Below are positions 51,811-61,352 of a DNA stretch of 64,000 nucleotides, piece by piece. The stretch comes from Algoriphagus iocasae (GTDB lineage: Bacteria > Bacteroidota > Bacteroidia > Cytophagales > Cyclobacteriaceae): the NCBI RefSeq assembly GCF_014206875.1, contig NZ_JACIJO010000003.1, positions 474,066-538,065 of the forward strand. Reading direction: 5' to 3'. The translations under genes and the position numbers were made by a program. The notes beneath the pieces are model-generated. The model did no database searches. It was not told the DNA's origin and saw only the letters and a list, made by a program, of their open reading frames with translations. Within the stretch, counting starts at the first letter, position 1. The number at the start of each line of letters is the position of its first letter.

Positions 51811-52834
51811 AAGTAAATGTTGCAGAAATCGGATAATGATCTGAATAATCCACCTCCCTATGTGTTTTGAAGGCTACAGCCTCAAATTCTTTCGTGCTGA
51901 AAATGTGGTCTATTCTAAGGAAAAACAAGACTTTATTATAGGTAAACCCGAATCCATTCCCTGCTTTTTCGAAAGCATTTTCCATTGTTTCACTTAGCTT
52001 AAAATAGGTGTAGGAATAGGGCACTTCGTTTAAGTCGCCCATAAGGATAACCGGATGGGGACTATTTTGGAAATGCTCCACCAGGACATTTAACTGCTTG
52101 CTCCTCTCTAAGCTACCTCGGTGTAATTTCCCTAAAGTTTGTCTATAGTTTTCCCTAACTCCATCTAAATCCTCTAGTCCAGAAGAGTTGATTCTCATGG
52201 ATTCCAAATGGGCATTGTAGATTCGAATTGTATCACTATTGTAGAGAATGTCTGCAAAAATGGCCCCGTTGGTTCCTGATTTATCAAATACTTTTCCCTC
52301 ATGGATGATAGGATACCTACTGAATATTGCCAATCCATAAGATCGTTTTTCTGGATTCCCCTCAATGACTTGATAGGAAGTTTCAAAATCAGAGTCCTTG
52401 CCCAGTAGTTTCACGGCATTTCTCGAGGCCGAAGTATAGTCCTGATAGAATTCCTGAAAAACCTTGATATCCGCTGGATGTTCTTGCAGCCAGGTAAAGA
52501 CATTCGGGTCAAACTTTCCTTCTTCAGTTCTTTTATAATCAAATAGATGTGCATTGTAAGACAATACCTTTAAACCTTCAGCATTTTCCTTTTTAGGATG
52601 AATTTGGAATGTTATCAAGGCAAATTTATACCCAATAATCAATGCAGCTAAATGTAGAAGCGCTGTTCTTTTCCATGAAAGTGTTAAAATGAAAAGTAAG
52701 AAAAGGTTGATCAGCCAAATAACCGGGATAAAAAATGGTAATAAGCCGACGTAAGGAAAGTATTCAGGAGAAACATAAACACTAAAAAATAAAATCAGCG
52801 AACAACAAAATATAATTCCGGAGAGGTATTTCAT
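51803..52834 (-). CDS. Membrane-anchored endonuclease/exonuclease/phosphatase-fold protein
   Basis: This encodes 343 residues. Three hydrophobic segments fill the first 90 residues. The EEP catalytic domain follows: VLSYNAHLFDY, KVFQEFYQDY (metal-binding Glu), IRIYNAHLES, ILMGDLNEVPYS, RIDHIFST and the terminal SDHYPISATF with its Asp-His pair. All catalytic positions are intact. Because the domain is placed beyond the membrane segments, it may act outside the inner membrane, as in many Bacteroidota. Substrate could be nucleic acid or a phospholipid/inositol-type phosphodiester. The stop overlaps the RND gene. Confidence 0.9.
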   Translation of the reverse strand: MKYLSGIIFCCSLILFFSVYVSPEYFPYVGLLPFFIPVIWLINLFLLFILTLSWKRTALLHLAALIIGYKFALITFQIHPKKENAEGLKVLSYNAHLFDYKRTEEGKFDPNVFTWLQEHPADIKVFQEFYQDYTSASRNAVKLLGKDSDFETSYQVIEGNPEKRSYGLAIFSRYPIIHEGKVFDKSGTNGAIFADILYNSDTIRIYNAHLESMRINSSGLEDLDGVRENYRQTLGKLHRGSLERSKQLNVLVEHFQNSPHPVILMGDLNEVPYSYTYFKLSETMENAFEKAGNGFGFTYNKVLFFLRIDHIFSTKEFEAVAFKTHREVDYSDHYPISATFTFK

Positions 52835-53076
52835 GCGATAGATTTAGTGGCACTCAAAGTAAATGACTCAAAAGTAAATTATTAAACTTCCAGAGCATTT
52901 TATTTGGAGCAAACAAATTTCCGGCCGATTCCGTCTCTATTACGTTAAAAGGAAAAAACGGTTTGAATTTTATATTCTTGACTTTCTTTAGAATAGGCAC
53001 TTTTCCGAAATTTAGAAAGGCCGGAATTTTGTAGTACCTGAGTTTATTGTTTATTTGATATAGAAATCCCAACATC

Positions 53077-53649
53077 ATGAAAACACGATACCTACTATTT
53101 GGGGCAGCATTTGTTGCTTTGGTAAATATTTCTTGTGACCCTAAATCTTCTGAAACGATGGAGAAAACAGAGGTGAGTGAGACAGCGGAGGAGGCTTCAG
53201 AATCTGAAAATCGACCAAGTCCTCTGGAGGTGAAAGATGGTGAAATCTCCGGTAAGCCATTTAAGGTTCATTATAGCTCTCCAGCTGTAAAAGGAAGGGT
53301 TTTATGGGGTGATTTAGTGCCTTATAATGTGGTTTGGAGAACAGGAGCCAATGAGGCGACTTATGTAGAATTATCTCAAGATATGACTATAGAAGGTCAG
53401 AAATTGGCAGCTGGTAAATATTCTCTTTTTACCATTCCAAAAGAAGATTCTGACTGGACCGTGATCTTTAATTCTGATTGGGAGCTGGAACATGGGCATT
53501 TTCAATACGATGAGAAAAATGATGTATTAAGAGTGGATGTTTCCCCAGTTTGGGAAGAAAATTCTCAAGAGAGATTTTCCATTGATATCGAAAATCCGGG
53601 ATTGGTTGTGAGATGGGAAAAATTAAAATTGCCGATATCAATCAATTAA
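53077..53649 (+). CDS. DUF2911 lipoprotein
   Basis: This encodes 190 residues. The signal MKTRYLLFGAAFVALVNISC places the acylated Cys at residue 20. An acidic Glu/Ser-rich spacer (residues about 25-55) leads into the DUF2911 domain: FKVHYSSPAVKGRVLWGDLVPYNVVWRTGANEATYVELS, GQKLAAGKYSLFTIPKEDSDWTVIFNSDW and FSIDIENPGLVVRWEKLKLPI. The family is widespread in Bacteroidota and has no established function; the domain is all beta. It is monocistronic with a strong terminator. It is divergent from the EEP-fold gene across a 242-base region. Confidence 0.92.
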   Translation: MKTRYLLFGAAFVALVNISCDPKSSETMEKTEVSETAEEASESENRPSPLEVKDGEISGKPFKVHYSSPAVKGRVLWGDLVPYNVVWRTGANEATYVELSQDMTIEGQKLAAGKYSLFTIPKEDSDWTVIFNSDWELEHGHFQYDEKNDVLRVDVSPVWEENSQERFSIDIENPGLVVRWEKLKLPISIN

Positions 53650-53661
53650 AATAAAAAATTC

Positions 53662-53698
53662 AAAAAGCCCTCATTCTAATCGAATGAGGGCTTTTTTT
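53662..53698 (+). terminator. Terminator of the DUF2911 gene
   Basis: AAGCCCTCATTC-TAATC-GAATGAGGGCTT forms a 12-bp stem followed by a T-run, 13 bases after the stop. Confidence 0.92.
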
Positions 53699-53830
53699 GA
53701 TTGATGTCAAATCTATATTTCTTTGATGTGGAATCACAAAGAAAGGACTAAATTTACCCGGTTGAAATGAAATTATTGGGAAGTTAATTTTTCATTTCCT
53801 CTGATAATTTACCTCACTTGACATGATCGC

Positions 53831-56245
53831 ATGAAGTATATTTCTTTTCTACTCGTTTTAGCAATCACTATTACATTGGCTGTTTTGATCTCCCGACCAA
53901 TTGGCCCAGTACCACCAGTTGCTCCTTTGATTGATCCAAATCATGGTTTTTGGCAAAATATGTATAGTGAAGATGAGTTAATAGAAGAGGAATTATCTCT
54001 GCCAGATCTTAGTAACCCTGTGACTGTAGTTTACGATGAGAATCTGATCCCTCACATTTTTGCAGCTAATAAAAAGGATCTTTACATGGCTCAAGGTTAC
54101 ATCACGGCTAAGCACAGATTGTGGCAAATGGAATTTCAAACCAGAGCTGCAGCAGGAAGACTATCTGAAATTGTTGGCGATATCGCGCTGGATTTGGACC
54201 GGATGACCAGAAGAAAAGGGCTGGGATATGGTGCAGAACTTGGAATGGAGTTTTTGGAAAAGAATGATCCTGAAACCCTGGAATATTTAAAATCCTATGC
54301 GGCAGGAGTGAACCAATACATTTCTCAATTATCCCCCGGACAAACTCCTGTCGAATATAAAATCTTAAACTATCGTCCTGAAGAGTGGACACCTTACAAG
54401 TCTTTATTGCTATTAAAGTATATGTCGGATATGCTAGTTGGAGATAGAGATTTGGAATATACTAATCTGAGAAAAATCCTGGGAGCACAGATGCTTGATA
54501 AGTTGTATCCGGATCTACCCAATGAACCGGATCCTGTGATCGAGGCAGGTAAAGTCTGGGACTTTGATGCGATTCCTGTAACCAAGCCTGATAGCATCAA
54601 TTATCCAGATGAAACTTGGAAAATGGATCCTCTGCCGCAACCTGTTGAAGGAATCGGCTCGAACAACTGGGCGGTCGCACCTTCGAAAACTAAGAATGGA
54701 AATCCTATTTTGGCAAATGATCCGCACCTAGGATTGAACTTGCCTTCACTTTGGTATTCTTTACAACTAACCACGCCTGAATATTCTGTAAAAGGAGCAT
54801 CGCTTCCTGGAGCATTGGGAATCATTTCTGGCTTTAATCAAAACATAGCTTGGGGAGTGACTAATGCCACTAAAGATGCCAGAGATTGGTACAAAATTAC
54901 TTTCCAATCAGAAGATAGAAAGGCATATAAATATGGAGATGAATGGAGACCTACGACATTCAGAGTTGAGGAGATCAAAATAAAAGGGCAAGAGGCATTT
55001 CTAGATACTGTGGTTTATACCCATTATGGTCCAGTCGTTTATGATAAAAATTTCCGAGGCGATCGTCAGGATGTTAATTTTGCTTTGAAATGGACCGTTC
55101 ATATGGGCTCAAATGAACAAAAGACTTTTTTACTGCTGAATGAAGCCAAAGATCATAAGGATTACAATATAGCTTTGGATAACTTCACCGCTCCGGCACA
55201 AAACTTTGTTTTTGCCTCCAAATCAGGAGATATAGCAATGCGAATTCAAGGAAAGTTTGCCCTAAAATGGCCTGAACAAGGTAAATTCTTGATGGATGGA
55301 TCAGATCCAAAAATGGAATGGCAGACATACATCCCAAATGATCAAAACCCACAGACATTGAATCCGGAAAGAGGTTTTGTTGCATCTGCAAACCAGCATC
55401 CGGTTGATTCCAATTATCCATATTATGTTTTTGATAATAGCTATGAGCATTATAGAAACAGGAGGATCAATGGAAGATTGAGACAAATGGATCAAATCAC
55501 CATTGATGACATGAAAGCTCTGCAGTTTGATGATTACTATCAGCAAGCTTCAGAAATATTGCCTACTATGCTGTCGCTTTTGGGAGATGCATTCAAAGAA
55601 AATGACAAAGCACAAGAATATCTTTCACAATTAAAGGAATGGGATTTTTATGCCGACCCAAACCAAAAGGCTCCTACCCTCTATTATATATGGTGGAATG
55701 ACCTTTATGGCCAGATTTGGAAGAAGTGGGATGAGTTTGGGGTGCCAGTGGTAAAGCCTAACAGTTATCAAACCATTCAATTCTTGCTGAATGAACCTGA
55801 AGCTAAAATTTTTGATGTGGAGAATACTTCGGAAGTAGAAACTGCCAAAGACCATGTTCAAAAGTCATTTCAAATGATGTTGGATGAGATGGGAAAATGG
55901 GAAGAAGAAAATGGGGATTATGCCTGGGCAAATTATAAAAACACGACTATCCAGCACTTAGTACCTCAGTTTAAGGCCTTTTCAGTTTCTCATGTTTATA
56001 CAGGAGGTGGTGCTGGAATTGTCAATGCAACAAGTGGAAGACATGGTGCAAGCTGGAGAATGGTGGTCGAGCTAGGAGATAAGCCCACTGCATTTGGTGT
56101 TTATCCTGGGGGGCAATCGGGCAATCCTGGAAGTAAGTATTACAAGAATTTTATACCGGTTTGGGCCGAAGGCAAATACCTCAACTTTAATTTGAGGGAA
56201 GAGTCAGAAGCTGAGGGAGTATTGTTTCAAACCACATTAAAATAG
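53831..56245 (+). CDS. Penicillin acylase-family Ntn-hydrolase
   Basis: This encodes 804 residues. A single N-terminal hydrophobic segment (residues 5-25) exports or anchors it. The precursor is self-processed: the small subunit covers about residues 50-250, and the large subunit begins at the catalytic Ser277 in GIGSNNWAVAPS, the hallmark of this family. KNGNPILANDPHLGLNLPSLWY and GFNQNIAWGVTNATKDARDW are the conserved follow-ups, and GGQSGNPGSKYYKNFIPVWAEGKY lies near the C-terminus. Family members hydrolyse amides such as beta-lactam side chains or acyl-homoserine lactones. The substrate here is unknown. It is followed 4 bases later by a small membrane protein gene. Confidence 0.93.
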   Translation: MKYISFLLVLAITITLAVLISRPIGPVPPVAPLIDPNHGFWQNMYSEDELIEEELSLPDLSNPVTVVYDENLIPHIFAANKKDLYMAQGYITAKHRLWQMEFQTRAAAGRLSEIVGDIALDLDRMTRRKGLGYGAELGMEFLEKNDPETLEYLKSYAAGVNQYISQLSPGQTPVEYKILNYRPEEWTPYKSLLLLKYMSDMLVGDRDLEYTNLRKILGAQMLDKLYPDLPNEPDPVIEAGKVWDFDAIPVTKPDSINYPDETWKMDPLPQPVEGIGSNNWAVAPSKTKNGNPILANDPHLGLNLPSLWYSLQLTTPEYSVKGASLPGALGIISGFNQNIAWGVTNATKDARDWYKITFQSEDRKAYKYGDEWRPTTFRVEEIKIKGQEAFLDTVVYTHYGPVVYDKNFRGDRQDVNFALKWTVHMGSNEQKTFLLLNEAKDHKDYNIALDNFTAPAQNFVFASKSGDIAMRIQGKFALKWPEQGKFLMDGSDPKMEWQTYIPNDQNPQTLNPERGFVASANQHPVDSNYPYYVFDNSYEHYRNRRINGRLRQMDQITIDDMKALQFDDYYQQASEILPTMLSLLGDAFKENDKAQEYLSQLKEWDFYADPNQKAPTLYYIWWNDLYGQIWKKWDEFGVPVVKPNSYQTIQFLLNEPEAKIFDVENTSEVETAKDHVQKSFQMMLDEMGKWEEENGDYAWANYKNTTIQHLVPQFKAFSVSHVYTGGGAGIVNATSGRHGASWRMVVELGDKPTAFGVYPGGQSGNPGSKYYKNFIPVWAEGKYLNFNLREESEAEGVLFQTTLK

Positions 56246-56249
56246 AAAA

Positions 56250-56621
56250 ATGAAATTTATAGCATTGACCATATTAAGTGTGCTGGTAGTGGTATTTGTA
56301 AATCCATTTACCCCGTTTTGGATCGTCATGATCTGTATAGGAATGATTTCAGCACTTTTAGGAGCAAAGGGATTTTCTTCCTTTTTAGCTGGAGGGTTGG
56401 GAATGGGTTTGGCATGGTTAGGTCAAACAGTGTTTATCAGTTACCAAACTGGTAGCCCCCTGCCTGATCAAATGGCTGAGATAATGGGCTTGGGCTCTGG
56501 GGTTTTCCTTTCTATGATTACAGGGATACTGGGCTTTTTATTGGGAGGATTTAGTGCATATTCTGGTAGTCTGTTTAGAAGATTATTCAAAAAAAGACCT
56601 GACAATCTTTATCGAGGGTAG
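56250..56621 (+). CDS. Small integral membrane protein
   Basis: This encodes 123 residues. Four hydrophobic segments are apparent, residues about 4-18, 20-38, 42-60 and 78-105, with short loops and a basic C-terminus (FRRLFKKRPDNLYRG) that should lie in the cytoplasm. The glycine-rich helices (FLAGGLGMGLAWLG, GSGVFLSMITGILGFLLGGF) are typical of small membrane proteins. It begins 4 bases after the penicillin acylase gene, so it is co-transcribed. It could support localisation of that enzyme, but no family is recognised. Confidence 0.75.
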   Translation: MKFIALTILSVLVVVFVNPFTPFWIVMICIGMISALLGAKGFSSFLAGGLGMGLAWLGQTVFISYQTGSPLPDQMAEIMGLGSGVFLSMITGILGFLLGGFSAYSGSLFRRLFKKRPDNLYRG

Positions 56622-56695
56622 TAAAATGTTAAATAAATTATAGTTGATTCTTTATTCAAAATCCCAATTTTATTTTTTCAGTTCGCTCTAATGAG

Positions 56696-56703
56696 TACCT
56701 TTG
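56696..56703 (+). promoter_or_regulatory. -7 promoter box of the polysaccharide locus
   Basis: TACCTTTG matches TAnnTTTG exactly and lies 26 bases before the preferred ATG at 56730. This supports the shorter start, because the ATG at 56718 would leave almost no leader. No good -33 TTG is seen. Confidence 0.55.
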
Positions 56704-56729
56704 TTACTCACTCTTAAATGGGATTTTTT

Positions 56730-57248
56730 ATGCTTGAATCTTTAATTACTTCTAAAACCAGGTTAAGACTTTTGGTCAAGTTTTTTGTCAATTCAAAAAC
56801 TCATAGTCATTTACGCGGATTAGCTGATGAATTTGGGGAGTCTACCAATGCAATCAGAAAGGAATTAAATAATCTCACTCAAGCAGGAATCCTAGAAAGA
56901 CATACGGATAAAAACAAAATAGAATATCAGGCAAACATTCAGCATCCCTTCTTTAAAAATATCCAGGATATCATCCGAAAATATTTGGGCTTGGACAAGT
57001 TGCTTGAACAGATTCTCGAACGTATGGGTGAAGTGCATCAGGTGGTTCTTGTCGGAGATATTGCTGAAGGAATTGATTCCGGGAAAATTGATGTGTTGGT
57101 TTCAGGAGAAAGTTTAAACAGTGAATACATCAGCCATCTGACCACTCGGGTGGAAGATTTGATAGATAGAAAAGTGGTATTCACCTTGCTTGGAGAGAGG
57201 ATCACTACCTCCGGTCTGGTGTTATTTGATAAAGAAGCAGGGGTATAA
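56730..57248 (+). CDS. Winged-helix protein with degenerate nucleotidyltransferase-like domain
   Basis: I choose the ATG at 56730 (MLESLITSKTRLRLLVKFF), a start I know from related Bacteroidota proteins; an ATG 12 bases upstream is possible. The product has 172 residues. Residues about 1-65 are a winged helix (LRGLADEFGESTNAIRKELNNLTQAGILERHTDKNKIEYQAN). Residues 95-165 recall a minimal nucleotidyltransferase fold (VVLVGDIAEGIDSGKIDVLVSGE), but the usual catalytic G-S and D-x-D residues are weak or missing. Such proteins often head exopolysaccharide loci, so a regulatory role over the genes that follow is likely. This is context inference. Confidence 0.8.
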   Translation: MLESLITSKTRLRLLVKFFVNSKTHSHLRGLADEFGESTNAIRKELNNLTQAGILERHTDKNKIEYQANIQHPFFKNIQDIIRKYLGLDKLLEQILERMGEVHQVVLVGDIAEGIDSGKIDVLVSGESLNSEYISHLTTRVEDLIDRKVVFTLLGERITTSGLVLFDKEAGV

Positions 57249-57350
57249 AATTTCTTGAATTTTATGCTTTGCTAGGCACATAATGTGACTGAAAGGGCGA
57301 AGCTGTGTCCAGATGTCTCTGATTTTAAAAATTTTATTGCAAATTACTTT

Positions 57351-60008
57351 ATGGTTTATACTCAAAATCAAATCATAGCAAGTCCATTGAGAAACAACTA
57401 TCATCGAGGTATTATCAAGTCAGTATTTTTCTTTATTCTTTTTCTACTGTTAGCGGTAATTGTTCAGGCGCAAAGTTTGTCTGATATTCAAAATTTAAGA
57501 GTAGATGATCTTTCAAATGCACAGTTAGAGCAGTTGATAAAGAGAGCTGAGGCTAGTGGATTGACAGTGAATCAATTAGAAGCATTGGCAAGAGAAAGAG
57601 GCATGCCGGCTATAGAAGCTGCAAAACTCAGACAAAGGATTAACGAGCTTCAAATGTCTGTTAGTCCACAAGATCAATTAAATGACATTAGTTCAGGAAG
57701 ATCCGTAAATGGGATTGCTGGGCCTGATTTATTTGATTCTATAAGAAGGTCCGATCCATATTATGATCTTACTCCATTTCAGAAAAAGATCTTTGGTTAT
57801 AAGCTTTTTCATAACCGTGAACTGGATTTTAGTCCTAGTCTAAACCTTCCAACTCCCCAATCTTATGTAATTGGATCTGGTGATCAATTGCTTTTGGATG
57901 TTTATGGAGCATCCCAACAATCATTTGACCTAAATGTAAATCCAGAAGGAAGGGTTTTTCTGCCCAATGTTGGGCCAGTTCAGGTGGGAGGCTCTACAAT
58001 TGAAGCTGCCACAGCCAGAATTAAATCAGCACTTGGAAGAATATATTCTGGTCTGAATGGTTCAAATCCGAATACATTCATCCAGCTCAGACTAGGTAAC
58101 ATAAGATCTATTAAAGTTTCTATGGTGGGCGAATTGACCAAACCAGGGACCTACACATTGCCTTCATTTGCTACAGTATTCAATGGTCTGTATGCCGCAG
58201 GAGGTCCAAATGAAAATGGCGCTTTCAGAAATATCCAGGTTTACCGGGATAGTCGTTTGGTGGCCACTGTGGATATTTATGAATTCCTCTCTAAAGGTGA
58301 TCAAAGTTCTAATATCACCCTTCAGGATAATGATGTCATCCTTGTCCCTGCAGTGCAAGCAAGAGTAGAAGTGATTGGACCCGTCAGAAGAGAAGGATTT
58401 TTTGAAGTCAAGTCAGATGAGCATTTAAACGATATCTACGTCTATACAGGTGGCTTTGGAAGCTTGGCTTACAGAGACCGAGTAACAGTAAGAAGAATTG
58501 AAAATAATCAGCGAAAGGTGATTGATGTGCCAAGTGATCAATTTCAAAGTTTCTCATTAGAAGATGGGGATGAAATTTTGGTAGGAGAGGCATTAGAGAG
58601 ATTTGTAAACCGAGTGCAAGTAACTGGATCTGTCAATCGTCCTGGTGAATATTCTTTTGAAAATGGCACATTGACTGTTAAAGGGTTGATTGAAAAAGCA
58701 CAAGGATTGAAGCCTGAAGCTTTTGTGAATAGAGCGACACTTTACAGAACGAGTTCGGATTTAACCTTAGCTGCAGAATCTCTGGACTTGAAAGGGATTT
58801 TAGATGGCACGGAAGAGGATTTGAAATTAGAGAATGAGGATTTGTTGTTTATTCCAAGCCGATATGACATTCAGGAAGAATATTATGTAAAGATTTCTGG
58901 TGAGATTAATTCACCGGGGACTTATCCTTATGCATCTAACATGACAGTTGGGGATTTGATCCTTAGATCTGGAGGTTTGTTACAATCTGCTACCAACTCT
59001 TCCATTGAAATCGCAAGAAGAGTCAGAGATGCCAGTTCCGGAAAAATTGCTGAGATTAAAACCTTGACTATTGATCCAAATTTGGAATTGTCTCCAGAAG
59101 AAAAGAATGAACCTCTACAGCCATTTGATCATATATTCATTCGAAGAAGTCCAGGGTTTGAAAGGGAACAAATAATTTCTATTCAAGGAGAAGTGGTTTA
59201 CCCCGGACAGTTTGCGATAGCGAGTGCCAACGAAAGAATTTCAGATGTCATCAAGAGAGCAGGAGGTTTGACGCAATTTGCTTATCCAAAAGGAGCAACA
59301 TTGGTAAGACGAACTGTTTATTTCAAAGGTCCAACGGATGAGGAGTTGAAAGAGGCTTCGTTGAGGGAAATAAAAGAAAATCTAAATCCTGAGACAAATA
59401 GAAATATCAACGAAGCAGAAGAATTGCTTTATGAAAGAATTGATCAAAAATTAACTCAAAAGGAGCAGGAAAAATTAATCGAGGAAAGAGAGCAGGAGCG
59501 CATGAAGCTATTTGAGAGTAGTTACATGAATGATACACTTTTTAGAGATTCTACTTTGAATAAAGCGAGAATAAAGGAGCAGGATCTTGTAGGAATCGAT
59601 TTGGAAAAAATCATGAAAAATCCCGGCTCGGATGATGATTTGTTCCTTTTGGAAGGGGATGTGATCCAAATTCCAAAACAATTACAAACAGTTAGAATGG
59701 TGGGTGAAGTTTTACTTCCTACCACAAGTAGATTTGATAAAAAGAACAGTTTAAAAAATTATATCTCAAAAGCAGGTGGTTTTACTGAAGATGCCAGAAA
59801 GTCAAAAACCTATGTAGTTTATGCCAATGGTGACGCAAAGAGAACCCATAATTATCTAGGATTTAATATCTACCCGGAATTAGAACCTGGTGCAGAGATA
59901 GTTGTACCCAAAAAACCTCGAAGAAACAGGCTTAGTGCAGCTGGATGGATTGGTTTAGCTTCAAGCTTGGCAACTTTAGGGATCCTTTTGGATCGTTTAT
60001 TACAATAA
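57351..60008 (+). CDS. SLBB-domain polysaccharide export protein (Wza-like)
   Basis: I use the ATG at 57351 (MVYTQNQII); the frame starts earlier at a GTG (57285), with an unlikely leader. The product has 885 residues with a signal segment SVFFFILFLLLAVIVQA-Q. The polysaccharide export (Poly_export) domain (SYVIGSGDQLLLDVYGASQQSFDLNVNPEGRVFLPNVG) lies at about residues 165-265. At least four SLBB modules follow (IKVSMVGELTKPGTYTLPS, VQVTGSVNRPGEYSFEN, VKISGEINSPGTYPYAS, ISIQGEVVYPGQFAIAS). A charged coiled insert sits at about 690-740 and a last SLBB near 780 (VRMVGEVLLPTTSRFDK). A C-terminal helix, AAGWIGLASSLATLGILLDRLL, may span the outer membrane. It exports the glycan made by the genes downstream. 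Confidence 0.92.
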   Translation: MVYTQNQIIASPLRNNYHRGIIKSVFFFILFLLLAVIVQAQSLSDIQNLRVDDLSNAQLEQLIKRAEASGLTVNQLEALARERGMPAIEAAKLRQRINELQMSVSPQDQLNDISSGRSVNGIAGPDLFDSIRRSDPYYDLTPFQKKIFGYKLFHNRELDFSPSLNLPTPQSYVIGSGDQLLLDVYGASQQSFDLNVNPEGRVFLPNVGPVQVGGSTIEAATARIKSALGRIYSGLNGSNPNTFIQLRLGNIRSIKVSMVGELTKPGTYTLPSFATVFNGLYAAGGPNENGAFRNIQVYRDSRLVATVDIYEFLSKGDQSSNITLQDNDVILVPAVQARVEVIGPVRREGFFEVKSDEHLNDIYVYTGGFGSLAYRDRVTVRRIENNQRKVIDVPSDQFQSFSLEDGDEILVGEALERFVNRVQVTGSVNRPGEYSFENGTLTVKGLIEKAQGLKPEAFVNRATLYRTSSDLTLAAESLDLKGILDGTEEDLKLENEDLLFIPSRYDIQEEYYVKISGEINSPGTYPYASNMTVGDLILRSGGLLQSATNSSIEIARRVRDASSGKIAEIKTLTIDPNLELSPEEKNEPLQPFDHIFIRRSPGFEREQIISIQGEVVYPGQFAIASANERISDVIKRAGGLTQFAYPKGATLVRRTVYFKGPTDEELKEASLREIKENLNPETNRNINEAEELLYERIDQKLTQKEQEKLIEEREQERMKLFESSYMNDTLFRDSTLNKARIKEQDLVGIDLEKIMKNPGSDDDLFLLEGDVIQIPKQLQTVRMVGEVLLPTTSRFDKKNSLKNYISKAGGFTEDARKSKTYVVYANGDAKRTHNYLGFNIYPELEPGAEIVVPKKPRRNRLSAAGWIGLASSLATLGILLDRLLQ

Positions 60009-60026
60009 TATTTAACACCATATTTT

Positions 60027-61346
60027 ATGAAAATTGCAGTAGTTGGTACCGGCTATGTAGGCTTGGTTTCAGGCGCTTGTTTTGCTGATGTAGGAATCGA
60101 AGTTACCTGTGTTGACATCGACCAAAAGAAGATTGAAAAATTAAAAAATGGCATTATGCCAATTTACGAACCAGGATTGGAAGAGATCGTTGTTCGTAAT
60201 TACAAAAGTGGAAGACTTCATTTCTCCACTGATCTAGGTGAAGCGATTCAAGGTGCTTCCGTAGCATTTATTGCAGTAGGTACACCTCCAGGAGAAGATG
60301 GTTCTGCTGATTTGAAATATGTGTTAGCAGTAGCAGATGAAATTGGGCAGAAAATGACTGATTACATTGTTGTCGCTACAAAAAGTACAGTGCCAGTCAC
60401 CACAGGTGAAAAAGTGAGAGGGGCAATTAAATCTGCATTGGATAAAAGAGGTTCCGATTTACCTTTTGCAGTTGCTTCAAATCCAGAATTCTTGAAAGAA
60501 GGTGCAGCAGTAGAAGATTTCTTAAAACCAGATAGAATTGTCATCGGCATCGATGATACTAGAGCTGAAGAAATTATGAAACGCCTTTACAAGCCATTCC
60601 AATTGAGTGGAGAGCGAATCATTTACATGGACATTCCATCCGCAGAGATGACAAAATATGCTGCAAATGCCATGCTTGCTACTAAAATCTCTTTCATGAA
60701 TGATATCGCAAACCTATGTGAAAAGGTGGGTGCAGATGCCAATATGGTCAGAAAAGGGATTGGTTCTGATCCTAGAATTGGAAATAAATTTATTTATCCA
60801 GGTGTAGGATATGGAGGTTCTTGTTTTCCAAAGGATGTAAAAGCAATCATTAAAACTGCCAAGCAATACGGATATGACCTTCGCGTTCTTCAGGCTGTAG
60901 AAGATGTAAATGATGATCAAAAACACGTGCTCGCAAATAAAGTAAAAGCACACTTTGGTGAAGATCTATCAGGAATGACTTTCGCAATGTGGGGATTGAG
61001 TTTCAAACCTAATACCGATGATATGCGAGAAGCCCCAGCTGGTGTGATTATAGATGAGTTAAGAGCAGCTGGTGCCACAGTGAAAGCATATGATCCGGTT
61101 GCAATGGAAGAAGCTAAAGAGCACTATATCTTCGATAAAGTGACTTATTGCAAAGATGCTTATGATGCTTTGGTCGATGCAGATGCACTACTATTAGTAA
61201 CTGAATGGTCTGAGTTCAGAATCCCAAGTTGGGATGTGGTAGGTAAACTTTTGAAAAATAAAGTGATTTTCGACGGTAGAAATATATACGATAAGAAATA
61301 CCTAAGCACTTTAGGTTTTGAAGTATTCAATATCGGATCTAACTAA
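60027..61346 (+). CDS. ugd: UDP-glucose 6-dehydrogenase
   Basis: This encodes 439 residues. The N-terminal Rossmann motif is VVGTGYVGLVSGACFADVG. Other blocks are IMPIYEPGLEEIV, FIAVGTPPGEDGSADLKYV, KSTVPVTTG, SNPEFLKEGAAVEDFLKPDRIVIG, and the catalytic cysteine in VGYGGSCFPKDVKAI; the C-terminal domain has FAMWGLSFKPNTDDMREAPA. It oxidises UDP-glucose twice with NAD+ to UDP-glucuronate, a precursor of acidic polysaccharides. Related GDP-mannose or UDP-HexNAc dehydrogenases share the fold, but the YEPGLEE segment and the DIR/DD-x-R-E-A-P block favour UDP-glucose. It lies 18 bases after the export gene and is ended by a hairpin. Confidence 0.93.
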   Translation: MKIAVVGTGYVGLVSGACFADVGIEVTCVDIDQKKIEKLKNGIMPIYEPGLEEIVVRNYKSGRLHFSTDLGEAIQGASVAFIAVGTPPGEDGSADLKYVLAVADEIGQKMTDYIVVATKSTVPVTTGEKVRGAIKSALDKRGSDLPFAVASNPEFLKEGAAVEDFLKPDRIVIGIDDTRAEEIMKRLYKPFQLSGERIIYMDIPSAEMTKYAANAMLATKISFMNDIANLCEKVGADANMVRKGIGSDPRIGNKFIYPGVGYGGSCFPKDVKAIIKTAKQYGYDLRVLQAVEDVNDDQKHVLANKVKAHFGEDLSGMTFAMWGLSFKPNTDDMREAPAGVIIDELRAAGATVKAYDPVAMEEAKEHYIFDKVTYCKDAYDALVDADALLLVTEWSEFRIPSWDVVGKLLKNKVIFDGRNIYDKKYLSTLGFEVFNIGSN

Positions 61347-61352
61347 AAAAGA

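Noticed and set aside
52854-53078. 74-codon minus-strand frame between the EEP-fold and DUF2911 genes
   Set aside because: It covers the DUF2911 promoter region and start codon and shows no family pattern.
57222-57404. 60-codon minus-strand frame at the wHTH/export gene junction
   Set aside because: It overlaps the ends of two supported genes in the opposite direction and has no support.
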